A DNA stretch of 54,652 bases, taken from assembly GCA_964495465.1 (NCBI GenBank), contig CAZBWE010000005.1:1-54652 (forward strand). Direction: 5' to 3'. A model generated the notes under the pieces. The model ran no database searches and was not told the origin of the DNA. It worked only from the letters and a program-made list of their open reading frames with translations. Below are positions 46,891 through 54,652 of the stretch, in pieces. The position numbers were made by a program, and so were the translations under genes. Position 1 is the first letter of the stretch; each line of letters starts with the position of its first letter. This DNA is from CAZBWE01 sp964495465 (GTDB lineage Bacteria > Planctomycetota > Phycisphaerae > Sedimentisphaerales > Anaerobacaceae).

Positions 46891-47886
46891 ATGTTTGGGC
46901 TTACGAAAAACCACACATATTCCATTGGTGCGGACGTTGGAGATGACAACTTGAAGGTAGTCCAGCTTGGAAACAATGGAAATGGAATAAGTTTAGTTGA
47001 CGGAGGCCTCGAAAGCCGGCCTGATTATGTTATACCAGGCAGCATAGATTGGCAAGGATGGGCCATTGAAGCCCTGCGTCGATTGACAACAAACGGTAAT
47101 TTTCGAGGCAAAGACGTCATAGCTGCGATACCCGCCAGCGACTTGTTTATTGACCATATAAGAATGCCAAGGATAAACGACGAGTTGCAAAACGCCAAAA
47201 AAGGTGTCTGGGGACCGAGTGACAAGCTGACCGACACCATCTTCTCGAAAATAAGACAGAAACTGCCATTTGAGCCGGTCAAGGAAAACACAATGATAAA
47301 GTATATCCCGACCGAGGATGACAATGCCCTCGTAATGGCAACAGAGCGTAAGATTATCGACAGGCATCTGGCAATATACGAAAACGCCGGCTTGAGAATT
47401 AAAACAATCGGTGTTTGGCCAGCAGCATTGACAAACATCTATGTCAAATTTTTTGGCAGACGCAAAACAGATATTGATGCAATCGTGATGCTTACCTGTA
47501 TGGAGACAAACTACACGAATGTGGTAATTTGCAAACATAAGAATCTGCTTTTTGCTCGTTCGATATCGATAGGAATAAACCAGATTGACGATGAGAAAAT
47601 GTTAACAAGACTAGTGATGGAGCTGTCTGCCTGCAAAAAACAATTTGGCTCAATGCTCCGAAATGCCCAAATAGAACGTCTGGTTTTCCTTTCGAGTCAG
47701 GCGATAGACAGAGAAATGTGTGCAACAATAGCAAAGCATCTGGAAATACCGGCACAGATGGGAGATTGCCTGGCAGCAGTGGATATAACCGACCCCCGCC
47801 GTCTGGGGATAGATAGAAGGACCACCGACCACAACGGGAAGCAGCAGATTAACTGGGCAACTGCGTTTGGCCTTAGCTTATCGTAG
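46891..47886 (+). CDS. pilM: PilM-like pilus assembly ATPase (actin fold)
   Basis: 331 residues from the ATG at 46891; a GTG five codons earlier is also in frame. The N-terminus THTYSIGADVGDDNLKVVQL-like stretch (phosphate 1 motif, residues about 8-25) and DVIAAIPASDLFIDHIRMPR match the type IV pilus protein PilM, a cytoplasmic actin-like ATPase that binds the N-terminus of PilN. The middle motif (IDAIVMLTCMETNYTNVVIC) has the expected strand pattern of the second actin lobe. It is the first gene of an eight-gene operon whose order M-N-O-P-like-T-C-prepilins matches the inner-membrane part of type IV pili or type II secretion. Confidence 0.82.
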   Translation: MFGLTKNHTYSIGADVGDDNLKVVQLGNNGNGISLVDGGLESRPDYVIPGSIDWQGWAIEALRRLTTNGNFRGKDVIAAIPASDLFIDHIRMPRINDELQNAKKGVWGPSDKLTDTIFSKIRQKLPFEPVKENTMIKYIPTEDDNALVMATERKIIDRHLAIYENAGLRIKTIGVWPAALTNIYVKFFGRRKTDIDAIVMLTCMETNYTNVVICKHKNLLFARSISIGINQIDDEKMLTRLVMELSACKKQFGSMLRNAQIERLVFLSSQAIDREMCATIAKHLEIPAQMGDCLAAVDITDPRRLGIDRRTTDHNGKQQINWATAFGLSLS

Positions 47887-47946
47887 GAACTGTGCCCCGA
47901 AAGCAACAAAAAGCATTTGGAAACCGATAAAAGGAGACAGGAAAAA

Positions 47947-48645
47947 ATGCTTAATATAAACTTTGTACCTGATGACTATGTTCAAAACAACGAATCGCGG
48001 AGAACAAATCTGATGTATCTTGCTCTGCTTGCCGTGGTAATGGTGGCATTGGGTGGTTCGTTTATAACTATCAAAATACGCCAGAGTGCCTGCTACGCCA
48101 AGGAAAGACTCGTAAACAAAAAAATGTCCCAGACACAGCAGGCAATAAAGCAGTTCGAAGAGCTACAGACAAAACGAAAGGAAATGATGAAAACGGCTCT
48201 GACAACCGCGGAACTGCTTGAACCGGTGCCGAGAAGTGTTCTGCTGGCATCCCTGACAAATAACCTGCCGCCGGGTGTTTCGCTCTTAAGACTCAATATT
48301 GCCCAGATTGAGCCAAAAATAACAGGCAACTTTGCAGCAACCAACAAATACCAGGAGACACAAGCTAAAAGGACGCAAAGCTCGGCAGAAAAACTGTTGG
48401 AAACACATATAGACATTGAAGGCATAGCTCCCAGCGACCTTCAGGTTGCGGCCTACATCGAACAACTGAGCGAGTCGGCTTTAATAAACAGCGTCGCTCT
48501 GGTGGAATCAAAAGAGCACAGCATCGAAGATACGACTTTCAGACAATTCAAGCTCAAGGCAATGCTCAGGAAAGACGTTCATCTCACCAGGGATGATGTC
48601 GAGAAAATCAGGACCAAGGCCGAGACTACGACCTGGAACTTTTAG
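47947..48645 (+). CDS. pilN: PilN-like inner-membrane pilus assembly protein
   Basis: 232 residues from the ATG at 47947, which has AAGGAG about 11 bases and AGG about 6 bases upstream. The short cytoplasmic N-terminus MLNINFVPDDYVQNNESRR carries the conserved N-F-x-P motif that binds PilM. One membrane span follows (LMYLALLAVVMVALGGSFIT), then coiled coil and a ferredoxin-like domain (about 90-210). It is part of the PilMNO alignment complex. Sequence conservation is moderate, as usual for this family. Confidence 0.83.
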   Translation: MLNINFVPDDYVQNNESRRTNLMYLALLAVVMVALGGSFITIKIRQSACYAKERLVNKKMSQTQQAIKQFEELQTKRKEMMKTALTTAELLEPVPRSVLLASLTNNLPPGVSLLRLNIAQIEPKITGNFAATNKYQETQAKRTQSSAEKLLETHIDIEGIAPSDLQVAAYIEQLSESALINSVALVESKEHSIEDTTFRQFKLKAMLRKDVHLTRDDVEKIRTKAETTTWNF

Positions 48646-48707
48646 CAATAATAAGCAAATGCGTTGAATATGAATATTTACTCAAGATACTAATATGGGG
48701 AAAAATT

Positions 48708-49244
48708 ATGACAAGCGGTTTTAGAAAAGCTGTGTTTTTTATTTTGCTCCTGGGAGTAACTATAGTCGGTTATCAATACATGATTAAACCGGCGAATAAG
48801 CATCTGGCTGAAGCAAAAGGACGTGTCCAGGTAAAATTGAATAAATTAGCTGAATTTGAACAGACAACCGCAGCGGCAGAGAGTCTTACAAAACAGCTTG
48901 AGCAATTACAGGAGGCGATCCAATTTTTCGAAAGCAAACTGCCGCCCACAAGTGAAATACACAAAGTGCTCGAACAGGTAACTGTAATTGCGCAAAAAGA
49001 AGGCCTAAAACCCAAAACAATTCGCACACTCAATAAAAAGGACAATAGCGGATATATAGAACAGCCGTTGAAAATGCAACTGGAGGGAAACTTCAACTCC
49101 TTCTATTCGTATCTCCTGGAGCTTGAAAAATTACCACGAATAATGAAAATCCGGGAGCTTCAGCTACATAAACAGGAGCAAAGCGAAGGTCAAATAGCAG
49201 CCGATTTCATAGTGAGTATATTTTTCCAGAATAAATCCAGTTAA
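48708..49244 (+). CDS. pilO: PilO-like inner-membrane pilus assembly protein
   Basis: 178 residues. One N-terminal membrane span (AVFFILLLGVTIVGYQYMI), a coiled coil (about 30-80, Gln/Glu-rich) and a ferredoxin-like C-terminal domain (GNFNSFYSYLLELEKLPRIM). This is the classic PilO layout, and it pairs with PilN in the periplasm. Identity rests on topology and gene order rather than strong motifs. Confidence 0.8.
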   Translation: MTSGFRKAVFFILLLGVTIVGYQYMIKPANKHLAEAKGRVQVKLNKLAEFEQTTAAAESLTKQLEQLQEAIQFFESKLPPTSEIHKVLEQVTVIAQKEGLKPKTIRTLNKKDNSGYIEQPLKMQLEGNFNSFYSYLLELEKLPRIMKIRELQLHKQEQSEGQIAADFIVSIFFQNKSS

Positions 49245-49301
49245 CTGTGACTGGTCAGGCATTTTCAAATTGCCAGTCACCGAACTTAACGGAGCTTTGT
49301 T

Positions 49302-50018
49302 ATGTTATCTTTTTTACGCGAGCAGGAAATTGAAAATTCGTCGATGCAGGAAACGTCCAATCCCGCTGGGCCTAGCCGGACCACAGAAAAACAGCCCCGG
49401 GGCCGGGAATATCTTACCGTGTCGGCCAAGAGCAAAGATGTTCGAAAGAGCACGATATTGCTTGCCGTCCTGTTTGGGATAGGCCTGTTGTGCCTTTTGT
49501 TTATGATAAAAAAGAGTTCACCCCAATCAGCTTCAGCGGCAGTCGTTAACACCGAAGAGGCACAGATTGAAATGGCTATCACCCGGCTTACCGGTGTCAA
49601 ATCCGAAGTGTTTAACAGCATGGACGAAATAGTGAATAAGTTCTATGAGTTTTCTAACGTCCTGCAGGTGCAGGTTAATGAACTTGTGAAAAATCCCTTT
49701 GAGCTTGAGCTGTTCCTGGCTAGCTTAAGAGGAAAAGCCAACTCCGAAGGGAAAAACCTGAGCATCGAAGCCGAAATGATACTAAGACAGCAAGTGAAAA
49801 ATTTGCAGCTTTGGAGTATTATGCAATCGGAACAAGGAAATTGCTGTATGATTGACGATAAAATCCTCTATAAGGGTGATACTATAAAAGGTTTTAAGGT
49901 CATCGAAATCGGTGATAATTTCGTAAAGCTCAGACATAACTTTCAAGACAATGAAGAACATTTGGCAAACCAGCCGGAAGACGTGGAGATAGTTTTGAAA
50001 TTATCGCAGGGATACTAA
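49302..50018 (+). CDS. PilP/GspC-position protein with one membrane span
   Basis: 238 residues. The N-terminal 60 residues are polar and cytoplasmic, then one span (STILLAVLFGIGLLCLLFMI), a helical periplasmic region (about 85-165), and a short beta domain at the end (CCMIDDKILYKGDTIKGFKV) resembling the HR/PDZ-like beta domains of PilP and GspC. It lies where pilP is expected, between pilO and the motor genes. I do not recognise a named family; the assignment is by position and topology. Confidence 0.65.
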   Translation: MLSFLREQEIENSSMQETSNPAGPSRTTEKQPRGREYLTVSAKSKDVRKSTILLAVLFGIGLLCLLFMIKKSSPQSASAAVVNTEEAQIEMAITRLTGVKSEVFNSMDEIVNKFYEFSNVLQVQVNELVKNPFELELFLASLRGKANSEGKNLSIEAEMILRQQVKNLQLWSIMQSEQGNCCMIDDKILYKGDTIKGFKVIEIGDNFVKLRHNFQDNEEHLANQPEDVEIVLKLSQGY

Positions 50019-50145
50019 CTTCGGTATGAATTAAAAACAAGATTTTTTCCGAGCAAAAGATGGAAAACGTCTGATATCTGGAGCACAGAAAACAACATAA
50101 ACACCAATTAAACAACCAAAGACAAAAATTTAAAGAGATAGTTAA

Positions 50146-51255
50146 ATGGCAGATATAAAAAATATATTAGAAAAGGCGATAGAAACAGATGCAAGTGATG
50201 TGCACATCAATGTCGGATTGCCGCCTGTCCTGCGAAGGAACACGGAATTAATCGATATGGAATTTTCCCCTGTCAGCGATGAAGATGCAAAAGAGATGCT
50301 CCTTATAATGGTTGGGCCGGACAGATTAGAAGAATTAAAAGAAAAAAGAGACCTTGATTTCTCTACAAGCATTGATGACGGCCACCGTTTCCGTGTTAAC
50401 GCCCATTACCAGCGTGATACAATTGCAATTTCGTTTAGAGTGATTCCCAATCAAATCCCCTTGATAGAAGACCTGCACCTGCCGCCAATAGCGAAGGAAT
50501 TGACAGACCTGCCAAGGGGCCTTGTTCTGGTAACCGGCCATACCGGCTCCGGAAAAAGTACGACGCTCGCTGCGATGATAGGAGCAATAAACGAAAAATA
50601 CCGCAAACATATAATTACATTGGAAGACCCAATCGAATATATGATAGAAAATAACAAGAGTATTATAGAGCAACGTGAAATCGGCTCTGATTGTATGAAA
50701 TTTGCATCGGGCCTTAGACACGTGCTGCGACAGGATCCGGATATAATTATGGTCGGTGAAATGAGAGACCTGGAAACTACCAGCTTCACAATCACCGCTG
50801 CCGAAACCGGACACCTTGTCTTCAGCACTCTGCACACGATTAATGCACCTCAAACTATCGACCGTATTATAGACATCTACCCCGCCAATCAGCAGAATCA
50901 GATTCGAACCATGCTGGCCAATACCCTGCAAGCCGTCATATCGCAGACACTGTTTAGACGAATAGACGAGCCGGGTATGGTGCCGTGTACGGAGATATTG
51001 CTTTGCACATCCGCTGTGAGAAACTGCATTCGTGAGAACAGAATCTTTGAAATCCCGAATATTATCGAGACCTCCCGCAAATTAGGTATGCAAAACCTGG
51101 ATCACAGCATTGCTGAGATGTATTTCAAGGGTTTCATAGATAGAGACGAAGCAATTACGCGTTCGACTAATCCCGGAAAGATGAACAAGCTGCTTGTACC
51201 CCTCAGCGAGTACGAAGCTATTACACTTCCCGAAGAACTAATGGCAAAAAAGTAA
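50146..51255 (+). CDS. pilT: PilT-type retraction ATPase
   Basis: 369 residues, a normal PilT length. Walker A GHTGSGKSTTLAAMI (about 131-145), the Asp box and Walker B in PDIIMVGEMRDLET, the His box in GHLVFSTLHT, and the PilT-specific C-terminal motif AVRNCIREN (AIRNLIRE in classic PilT). It is a cytoplasmic hexameric ATPase that retracts pili. It occupies the place where an assembly ATPase (PilB) is often found; no pilB is visible in the window. Confidence 0.93.
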   Translation: MADIKNILEKAIETDASDVHINVGLPPVLRRNTELIDMEFSPVSDEDAKEMLLIMVGPDRLEELKEKRDLDFSTSIDDGHRFRVNAHYQRDTIAISFRVIPNQIPLIEDLHLPPIAKELTDLPRGLVLVTGHTGSGKSTTLAAMIGAINEKYRKHIITLEDPIEYMIENNKSIIEQREIGSDCMKFASGLRHVLRQDPDIIMVGEMRDLETTSFTITAAETGHLVFSTLHTINAPQTIDRIIDIYPANQQNQIRTMLANTLQAVISQTLFRRIDEPGMVPCTEILLCTSAVRNCIRENRIFEIPNIIETSRKLGMQNLDHSIAEMYFKGFIDRDEAITRSTNPGKMNKLLVPLSEYEAITLPEELMAKK

Positions 51256-51264
51256 GGCAAATAT

Positions 51265-52482
51265 ATGTTTGATGATTCTTCGCAAAATTATGATACCAGC
51301 ACCACAGTTGCGGAAAGACAGCAAAAAGCTCAAAACCAACAGGAACAATCACAGCAACAAGCGTCTCGAAGTCTGGCTGCCCAGGCATACGCAAAACAAC
51401 AAACCGTGTTGCTTAAAATAAGGAATTTCAAAGTTGATTTCGGGCCTGGGAAAAAAGATATCTTGAATTTTACTAACCAGCTCGCTGTGATGATTCACGC
51501 CGGGATAAGTCTTCAGGATTCGCTGGAATCTATAGCAGAGCAAAATGAAAATCATAAATTCAAGACAGTCATCACCGACTTGAAAAATCGCATTGAGGAA
51601 GGTAACAGCTTTTCGCAGGCGCTTGCCGAGCACCCACAGGTATTTAGCAATCTTTATGTAAACATGGTAGCTGCAGCGGAGGTTTCCGGCTCTCTCAGCC
51701 AGATGTTGCAAAAGTTGGCAGAGTACCTGGATAGTGAAGCCGAAACCCACTCACAGGTCAAGTCTGCAATGGTTTATCCAATCATAATCGCAACTATGGC
51801 GGTGGCGGTAACTATTTTTCTGTTGTGTTTTGTTTTGCCGAGATTTACTGCCATATTTGCAGGAAAGGAGCATCTGTTACCCAAGCCGACGACAATTCTG
51901 ATGGCTACCAGTGCATTTCTGCGGAACTACTGGTTTTTTATCGTTCCGACTATTGGCGGTATAATATGGGGGTTTTGGCACTTTATTAGCACCCGTTCAG
52001 GCCGGCTATGGTGGGATAAAACCAAATTAACACTGCCTCTTATAAAAACGCTTTGCAGAAATCTTTATATAACAAGGTCTTTACATACAATGGGAGTATT
52101 AACAAGAGCCGGCGTGCCCATACTAAATACGATTTCAATAACCGCACAGATATCAGGAAACATCCTTTACAAGGGTATGTGGCTTGGTGTTTACGAAGAA
52201 GTGCGTCAGGGCAAAAAAATCGCATCAAGTCTTGCCCGCTATAACCTGATGCCTCCGAATGTGGTGCAGATGATTAGAAGCGGCGAAGATTCAGGCACGA
52301 TGAGCGATGTGCTCAGAGATGTTTCCAATTATTACGCAAGAGAGCTTAAAACTGTCATCAAAACGGCAACATCGATGATAGAGCCCATAATGATAGTGAT
52401 GATGGGTGTTCTGGTCGGCTTTATCGCAATGAGCATAATTCTGCCGATATTCAGGATGTCCAGCATTGTTATGGGCAAATAA
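51265..52482 (+). CDS. pilC: PilC/GspF-type inner-membrane platform protein
   Basis: 405 residues, starting 10 bases after pilT. It has a Gln-rich N-terminus (QQKAQNQQEQSQQQASR) and two T2SSF domains, each with cytoplasmic helices and membrane spans. The first (FTNQLAVMIHAGISLQDSLE, about residues 65-190) is followed by TAMVYPIIIATMAVAVTIFL-like spans; the second (about 265-395) holds LHTMGVLTRAGVPILNTISI and ends ILPIFRMSSIVMGK. It is the platform that couples the motor ATPases to the pseudopilus. Confidence 0.92.
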   Translation: MFDDSSQNYDTSTTVAERQQKAQNQQEQSQQQASRSLAAQAYAKQQTVLLKIRNFKVDFGPGKKDILNFTNQLAVMIHAGISLQDSLESIAEQNENHKFKTVITDLKNRIEEGNSFSQALAEHPQVFSNLYVNMVAAAEVSGSLSQMLQKLAEYLDSEAETHSQVKSAMVYPIIIATMAVAVTIFLLCFVLPRFTAIFAGKEHLLPKPTTILMATSAFLRNYWFFIVPTIGGIIWGFWHFISTRSGRLWWDKTKLTLPLIKTLCRNLYITRSLHTMGVLTRAGVPILNTISITAQISGNILYKGMWLGVYEEVRQGKKIASSLARYNLMPPNVVQMIRSGEDSGTMSDVLRDVSNYYARELKTVIKTATSMIEPIMIVMMGVLVGFIAMSIILPIFRMSSIVMGK

Positions 52483-52521
52483 ATCCGTCGCCCGTTTGGA
52501 TCAGCTTTTACCGGTCACAGT

Positions 52522-53010
52522 ATGCAGGATAAAAAACACAAGAGCGCTTTCACACTTATCGAGGTGCTGATTGCCACATTGCTGGTAGGCCTTGCAGTTG
52601 TATCTCTGGTTATAGCCAGCGGCTCGGTCTCAAAAGTCAACGGGGCCGGAGCAGACCTGTCCACCGCTGAGTTTTTCATCGAGCAAATAAGAGAGCTTAC
52701 CACTTTATTACCGGTAATTGACCCCCAAACCGGCGTCTCTACATTCGGGCCGGAAGAAGCAAATTTATCTGCATACGATGACCTGGACGATTTCGATGGC
52801 GCGAGCTTCTCTCCGCCTATCAATGCCGACCGGGCCGCCCTGAATAATTTTGCCGCATTCAGTCAGCAGATTACCGTTGACAATGTCAGCGCTTCTAATT
52901 TCGAGCAGATTGTGAGCCACCACAGCAGCAGTTTCGTCAGAGTAACCGTAAAAGTATTTCTCAATTCAAGAGAAATAAGCTCCACCAGCTGGATTCGAGC
53001 ACAATATTAA
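52522..53010 (+). CDS. Type IV prepilin-like protein (PilV/GspI type)
   Basis: 162 residues. The N-terminal class III signal KHKSAFTLIEVLIATLLVGL has the cleavage motif with Ala rather than Gly before Phe, and Glu at +5 of the mature protein. The hydrophobic helix of about 20 residues is followed by a globular domain. The sequence is consistent with a minor pilin. It is cleaved and N-methylated by a prepilin peptidase not present in the window. It lies 39 bases after pilC. Confidence 0.85.
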   Translation: MQDKKHKSAFTLIEVLIATLLVGLAVVSLVIASGSVSKVNGAGADLSTAEFFIEQIRELTTLLPVIDPQTGVSTFGPEEANLSAYDDLDDFDGASFSPPINADRAALNNFAAFSQQITVDNVSASNFEQIVSHHSSSFVRVTVKVFLNSREISSTSWIRAQY

Positions 53011-53030
53011 GAGACCAAAGCCGATATAAA

Positions 53031-53546
53031 ATGCGACACACTAAACACAACATACGAAATGCGAAATACGAACCTGGTTTCAGTCTTGCCGAATTGCTGA
53101 TTTCTCTGGCTATAACAGCCATACTTCTCGTCGCCGTGGCTATAGCTTTCAATGCCTCTGTTATAAACTACAGCGAAAACGAAGATATATTCAGAACAAT
53201 CAATAATGCCAGGCAGGCGCTGTTTCGAATAACAAGTCAGCTTCGAACAGCCGATGCCGTTGACCCCAACTCATCTACCAACCGATGCTCGCTGATTACC
53301 TCCAACGGAGACGACATAACTTATCAGTATAACAGCGGAAACAGCACGCTTTATCTGGTTGATAACACATCAGGCGATAGTTATAAACTTTGCGATAATG
53401 TCACCGCTATGACCTTTACGAAAAATACCGCTGTCGATGGTTCTGTCACCTACGTTAAATCCGTTCAGATTTCCATAACCGTTGCAAGCGGCGAAGCCCA
53501 GCGGACCGTCTCTGCCGCTGCTGTTATTAGACGAAATTTGAAGTGA
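53031..53546 (+). CDS. Type IV prepilin-like protein (PilW/GspJ type)
   Basis: 171 residues. The prepilin motif EPGFSLAELLISLAITAILL has the canonical Gly-Phe cleavage site and Glu5. The 16-residue leader (MRHTKHNIRNAKYEPG) is encoded by a repetitive ACGAAATGCGAAATACGA-type sequence that looks like intergenic repeat. The globular part (FRTINNARQALFRITSQLRT, ITVASGEAQRTVSAAAVIRR) fits a minor pilin. It is the last gene of the pilus operon. Confidence 0.82.
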   Translation: MRHTKHNIRNAKYEPGFSLAELLISLAITAILLVAVAIAFNASVINYSENEDIFRTINNARQALFRITSQLRTADAVDPNSSTNRCSLITSNGDDITYQYNSGNSTLYLVDNTSGDSYKLCDNVTAMTFTKNTAVDGSVTYVKSVQISITVASGEAQRTVSAAAVIRRNLK

Positions 53547-53714
53547 AAACTTTGGTCGTTGTGCCGCAACTCCTTATTGTATCTACTGTTATAAACAACA
53601 AAAATTTCTCATAACTCTCTTTTGCAGCTAATCTTACACACACCATAAAAATCGTGTTTTTTAGAAAAGCCGACCTTTATAAATATCCTTGATTTCTTCT
53701 TTTGTTAACCATAT

Positions 53715-53720
53715 TATAAT
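53715..53720 (+). promoter_or_regulatory. -10 box of the tRNA promoter
   Basis: A perfect TATAAT, 13 bases before the tRNA. The best -35 candidate (TTGATT, 53689-53694) is 20 bases away, longer than normal, so the upstream element is uncertain. Confidence 0.5.
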
Positions 53721-53733
53721 CGGGTTAGCAAGG

Positions 53734-53807
53734 GGGCGGTTAGCTCAGCTGGATAGAGCGCCTGCTCGACACGCAGGAGGTCACTGGTTCAAGTCCAGTA
53801 CCGCCCA
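53734..53807 (+). tRNA. tRNA-Val (anticodon GAC)
   Basis: 74 bases with all arms paired: acceptor GGGCGGT / ACCGCCC, D-stem GCTC / GAGC, anticodon stem CCTGC / GCAGG, variable AGGTC, T-stem ACTGG / CCAGT with TTCAAGT loop, discriminator A. The anticodon GAC (53768-53770) reads valine GUC/GUU. The 3' CCA is not encoded. The base before the anticodon (position 33, 53767) is C instead of the near-universal U. If the reading were shifted to restore U33 the stem would break. Confidence 0.93.
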
Positions 53808-53834
53808 TTCGCGAGCACTTGTGATTAAGAGGTT

Positions 53835-54652
53835 TTATTTTCTCATCGCTTCAAGGCAATCCTGACAAAACAGATGCCCCGAATCTATTCTGACTAACTG
53901 CTCTTCCGAAGAGACCTTTGCACCGCAACATTCACACGTAATATCTTTCATCTCAATACTGCGAATTTCAATCGGTTTAGCTTTTGTTTTTATTTGTGCT
54001 CCGGCACCTGTTTTTGTTTTCAACCTGGCTTCAATTTCGCCTCTTTTTTCTGCTTCATCAGCAGCTTGTTCTTCTTCTCGCAATCTTATCTCAACCGCTT
54101 CTTCAAGATTCTTTTCAACCTCGGCTCTAACTTGCACCTCTGCCTGAAGCTTCATCTCCATTTCAGATAGTGCATCAGCATAAGATTTGACCTTTTCCTC
54201 GGCTGCTGTTCTGGCGGCCTCCACTGCCTCTTCAAATTCTGCCCTCATTCTTTCTATCGCATCTGCCGCATCCGCTTCAATTCTGATTCGTTTTTCGGTC
54301 TCGGCCTTGAGCTTATCTGCTTTTGTTCGTCCCTCAATCTTCAACTTATTCTTCATCTCGGATATGGCCTCAGCATAAGATTTAACCTTTTCTTCGGCTT
54401 TCGTTTTCACCGCCTCCATTGCATCTTCAGATTCCGCCTTGATTCTTTTTATCGCATCCGCTGCCTCATCTTCGATTCTGATTCGTTCTTCGGCCTCGGT
54501 ATTCAGCCTATCCTCTATCTCTGCCTTTGCCTGTGCCACACGCTGCAATTTTTCCTCCATCTCAGACACCGCATCAGCATAAGATTTGACCTTTTCCTCG
54601 GCTTCCGTCTTTACCGCTTGGACTGCCTCAACAGACTCTGCCCTGATTCTTT
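53835..54652 (-). CDS. Long coiled-coil protein with tandem ~65-residue repeats and C-terminal zinc-binding motif (runs off right edge)
   Basis: At least 272 residues; the 5' end is outside the window. The frame stays open to the edge, so the first internal Met is probably not the start. The sequence is Glu/Lys/Ala-rich and fully helical. A unit beginning KVKSYADA(V/I/L)SEM recurs at intervals of 65-68 residues (three copies visible), each followed by AEERIRIEDEAADAI-like stretches, so the gene grew by duplication of about 195-200 bases. The last 40 residues, ITCECCGAKV then HLFCQDCLEAMRK, form a Cys-x-x-Cys pair of pairs typical of a zinc ribbon. Function unknown; a cytoplasmic scaffold or filament is a guess. 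Confidence 0.82.
   Translation of the reverse strand, partial: RIRAESVEAVQAVKTEAEEKVKSYADAVSEMEEKLQRVAQAKAEIEDRLNTEAEERIRIEDEAADAIKRIKAESEDAMEAVKTKAEEKVKSYAEAISEMKNKLKIEGRTKADKLKAETEKRIRIEADAADAIERMRAEFEEAVEAARTAAEEKVKSYADALSEMEMKLQAEVQVRAEVEKNLEEAVEIRLREEEQAADEAEKRGEIEARLKTKTGAGAQIKTKAKPIEIRSIEMKDITCECCGAKVSSEEQLVRIDSGHLFCQDCLEAMRK

Overview
The window looks like chromosome from an uncultured or little-studied Planctomycetota member, most likely Phycisphaerae. This is an inference from gene content. The clues are a secreted subtilase with a C-terminal dockerin-like EF-hand pair, an ECF sigma factor paired with a zinc-finger anti-sigma protein fused to DUF4139, a helix-turn-helix protein with a C-terminal membrane anchor, an NfnAB-type transhydrogenase, and intergenic and intragenic palindromic repeats. 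G+C looks intermediate (my impression, not computed). There is no phage, transposase, integrase or CRISPR array; most of the window is ordinary chromosomal DNA.

Layout. 1-5.8 kb: the 5' part of xseA, a dockerin-tailed subtilase, a membrane-anchored C39-like peptidase and a YhaM-type HD exoribonuclease. 6.0-12.8 kb: proS, then a hydroxypyruvate-isomerase-like TIM barrel, a DUF4416 protein, a WecA/MraY-like phosphosugar transferase and an O-antigen-ligase/TPR protein. The last three look like an envelope-polysaccharide unit. 12.8-18.8 kb: yebC, a DUF2617-like protein, a CPBP protease, an endonuclease III-like glycosylase, a small membrane protein, and a sigma factor with two coupled membrane proteins. 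18.9-28.1 kb, all minus strand: a TonB-dependent receptor broken by a one-base shift, and upstream of it a five-gene unit (ECF sigma, zinc-finger anti-sigma-DUF4139, carboxypeptidase-regulatory-like protein, two DUF4139-type proteins). 28.3-33.0 kb: a beta-helix protein and a GH31 lipoprotein with a PA14 insert. 33.1-42.7 kb: aminotransferase and DUF1015, nfnB-nfnA, a diguanylate cyclase, a membrane/TPR protein and ahcY. 43-46.4 kb: a helix-turn-helix membrane protein, an entericidin-like lipoprotein, a structured leader in front of a 70-residue protein, and gpsA. 46.9-53.5 kb: a type IV pilus-like operon (pilM, N, O, P-like, T, C and two prepilins). The end holds a tRNA-Val and a long coiled-coil protein that runs off the right edge.

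The most unusual thing seen is a 53-base double-hairpin element present twice, differing at one base, in frame inside two unrelated genes: proS (7187-7239) and the anti-sigma-DUF4139 gene (25800-25852, minus strand). Both copies encode the peptide YHGLPARD(T/S)TARMAVV. Conserved flanking protein sequence, and in the second case a paralogue a few kilobases away, shows that each copy is extra sequence. A different palindrome (26130-26161) is also inserted in frame in the second gene. This resembles the protein-coding palindromic elements described in Rickettsia, but in a planctomycete-like genome and inside an essential aminoacyl-tRNA synthetase.

The sigma/anti-sigma/DUF4139 cluster is the best candidate for an undescribed system. 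The sensor-like anti-sigma protein carries the same extracellular domain as the secreted proteins encoded downstream of it.
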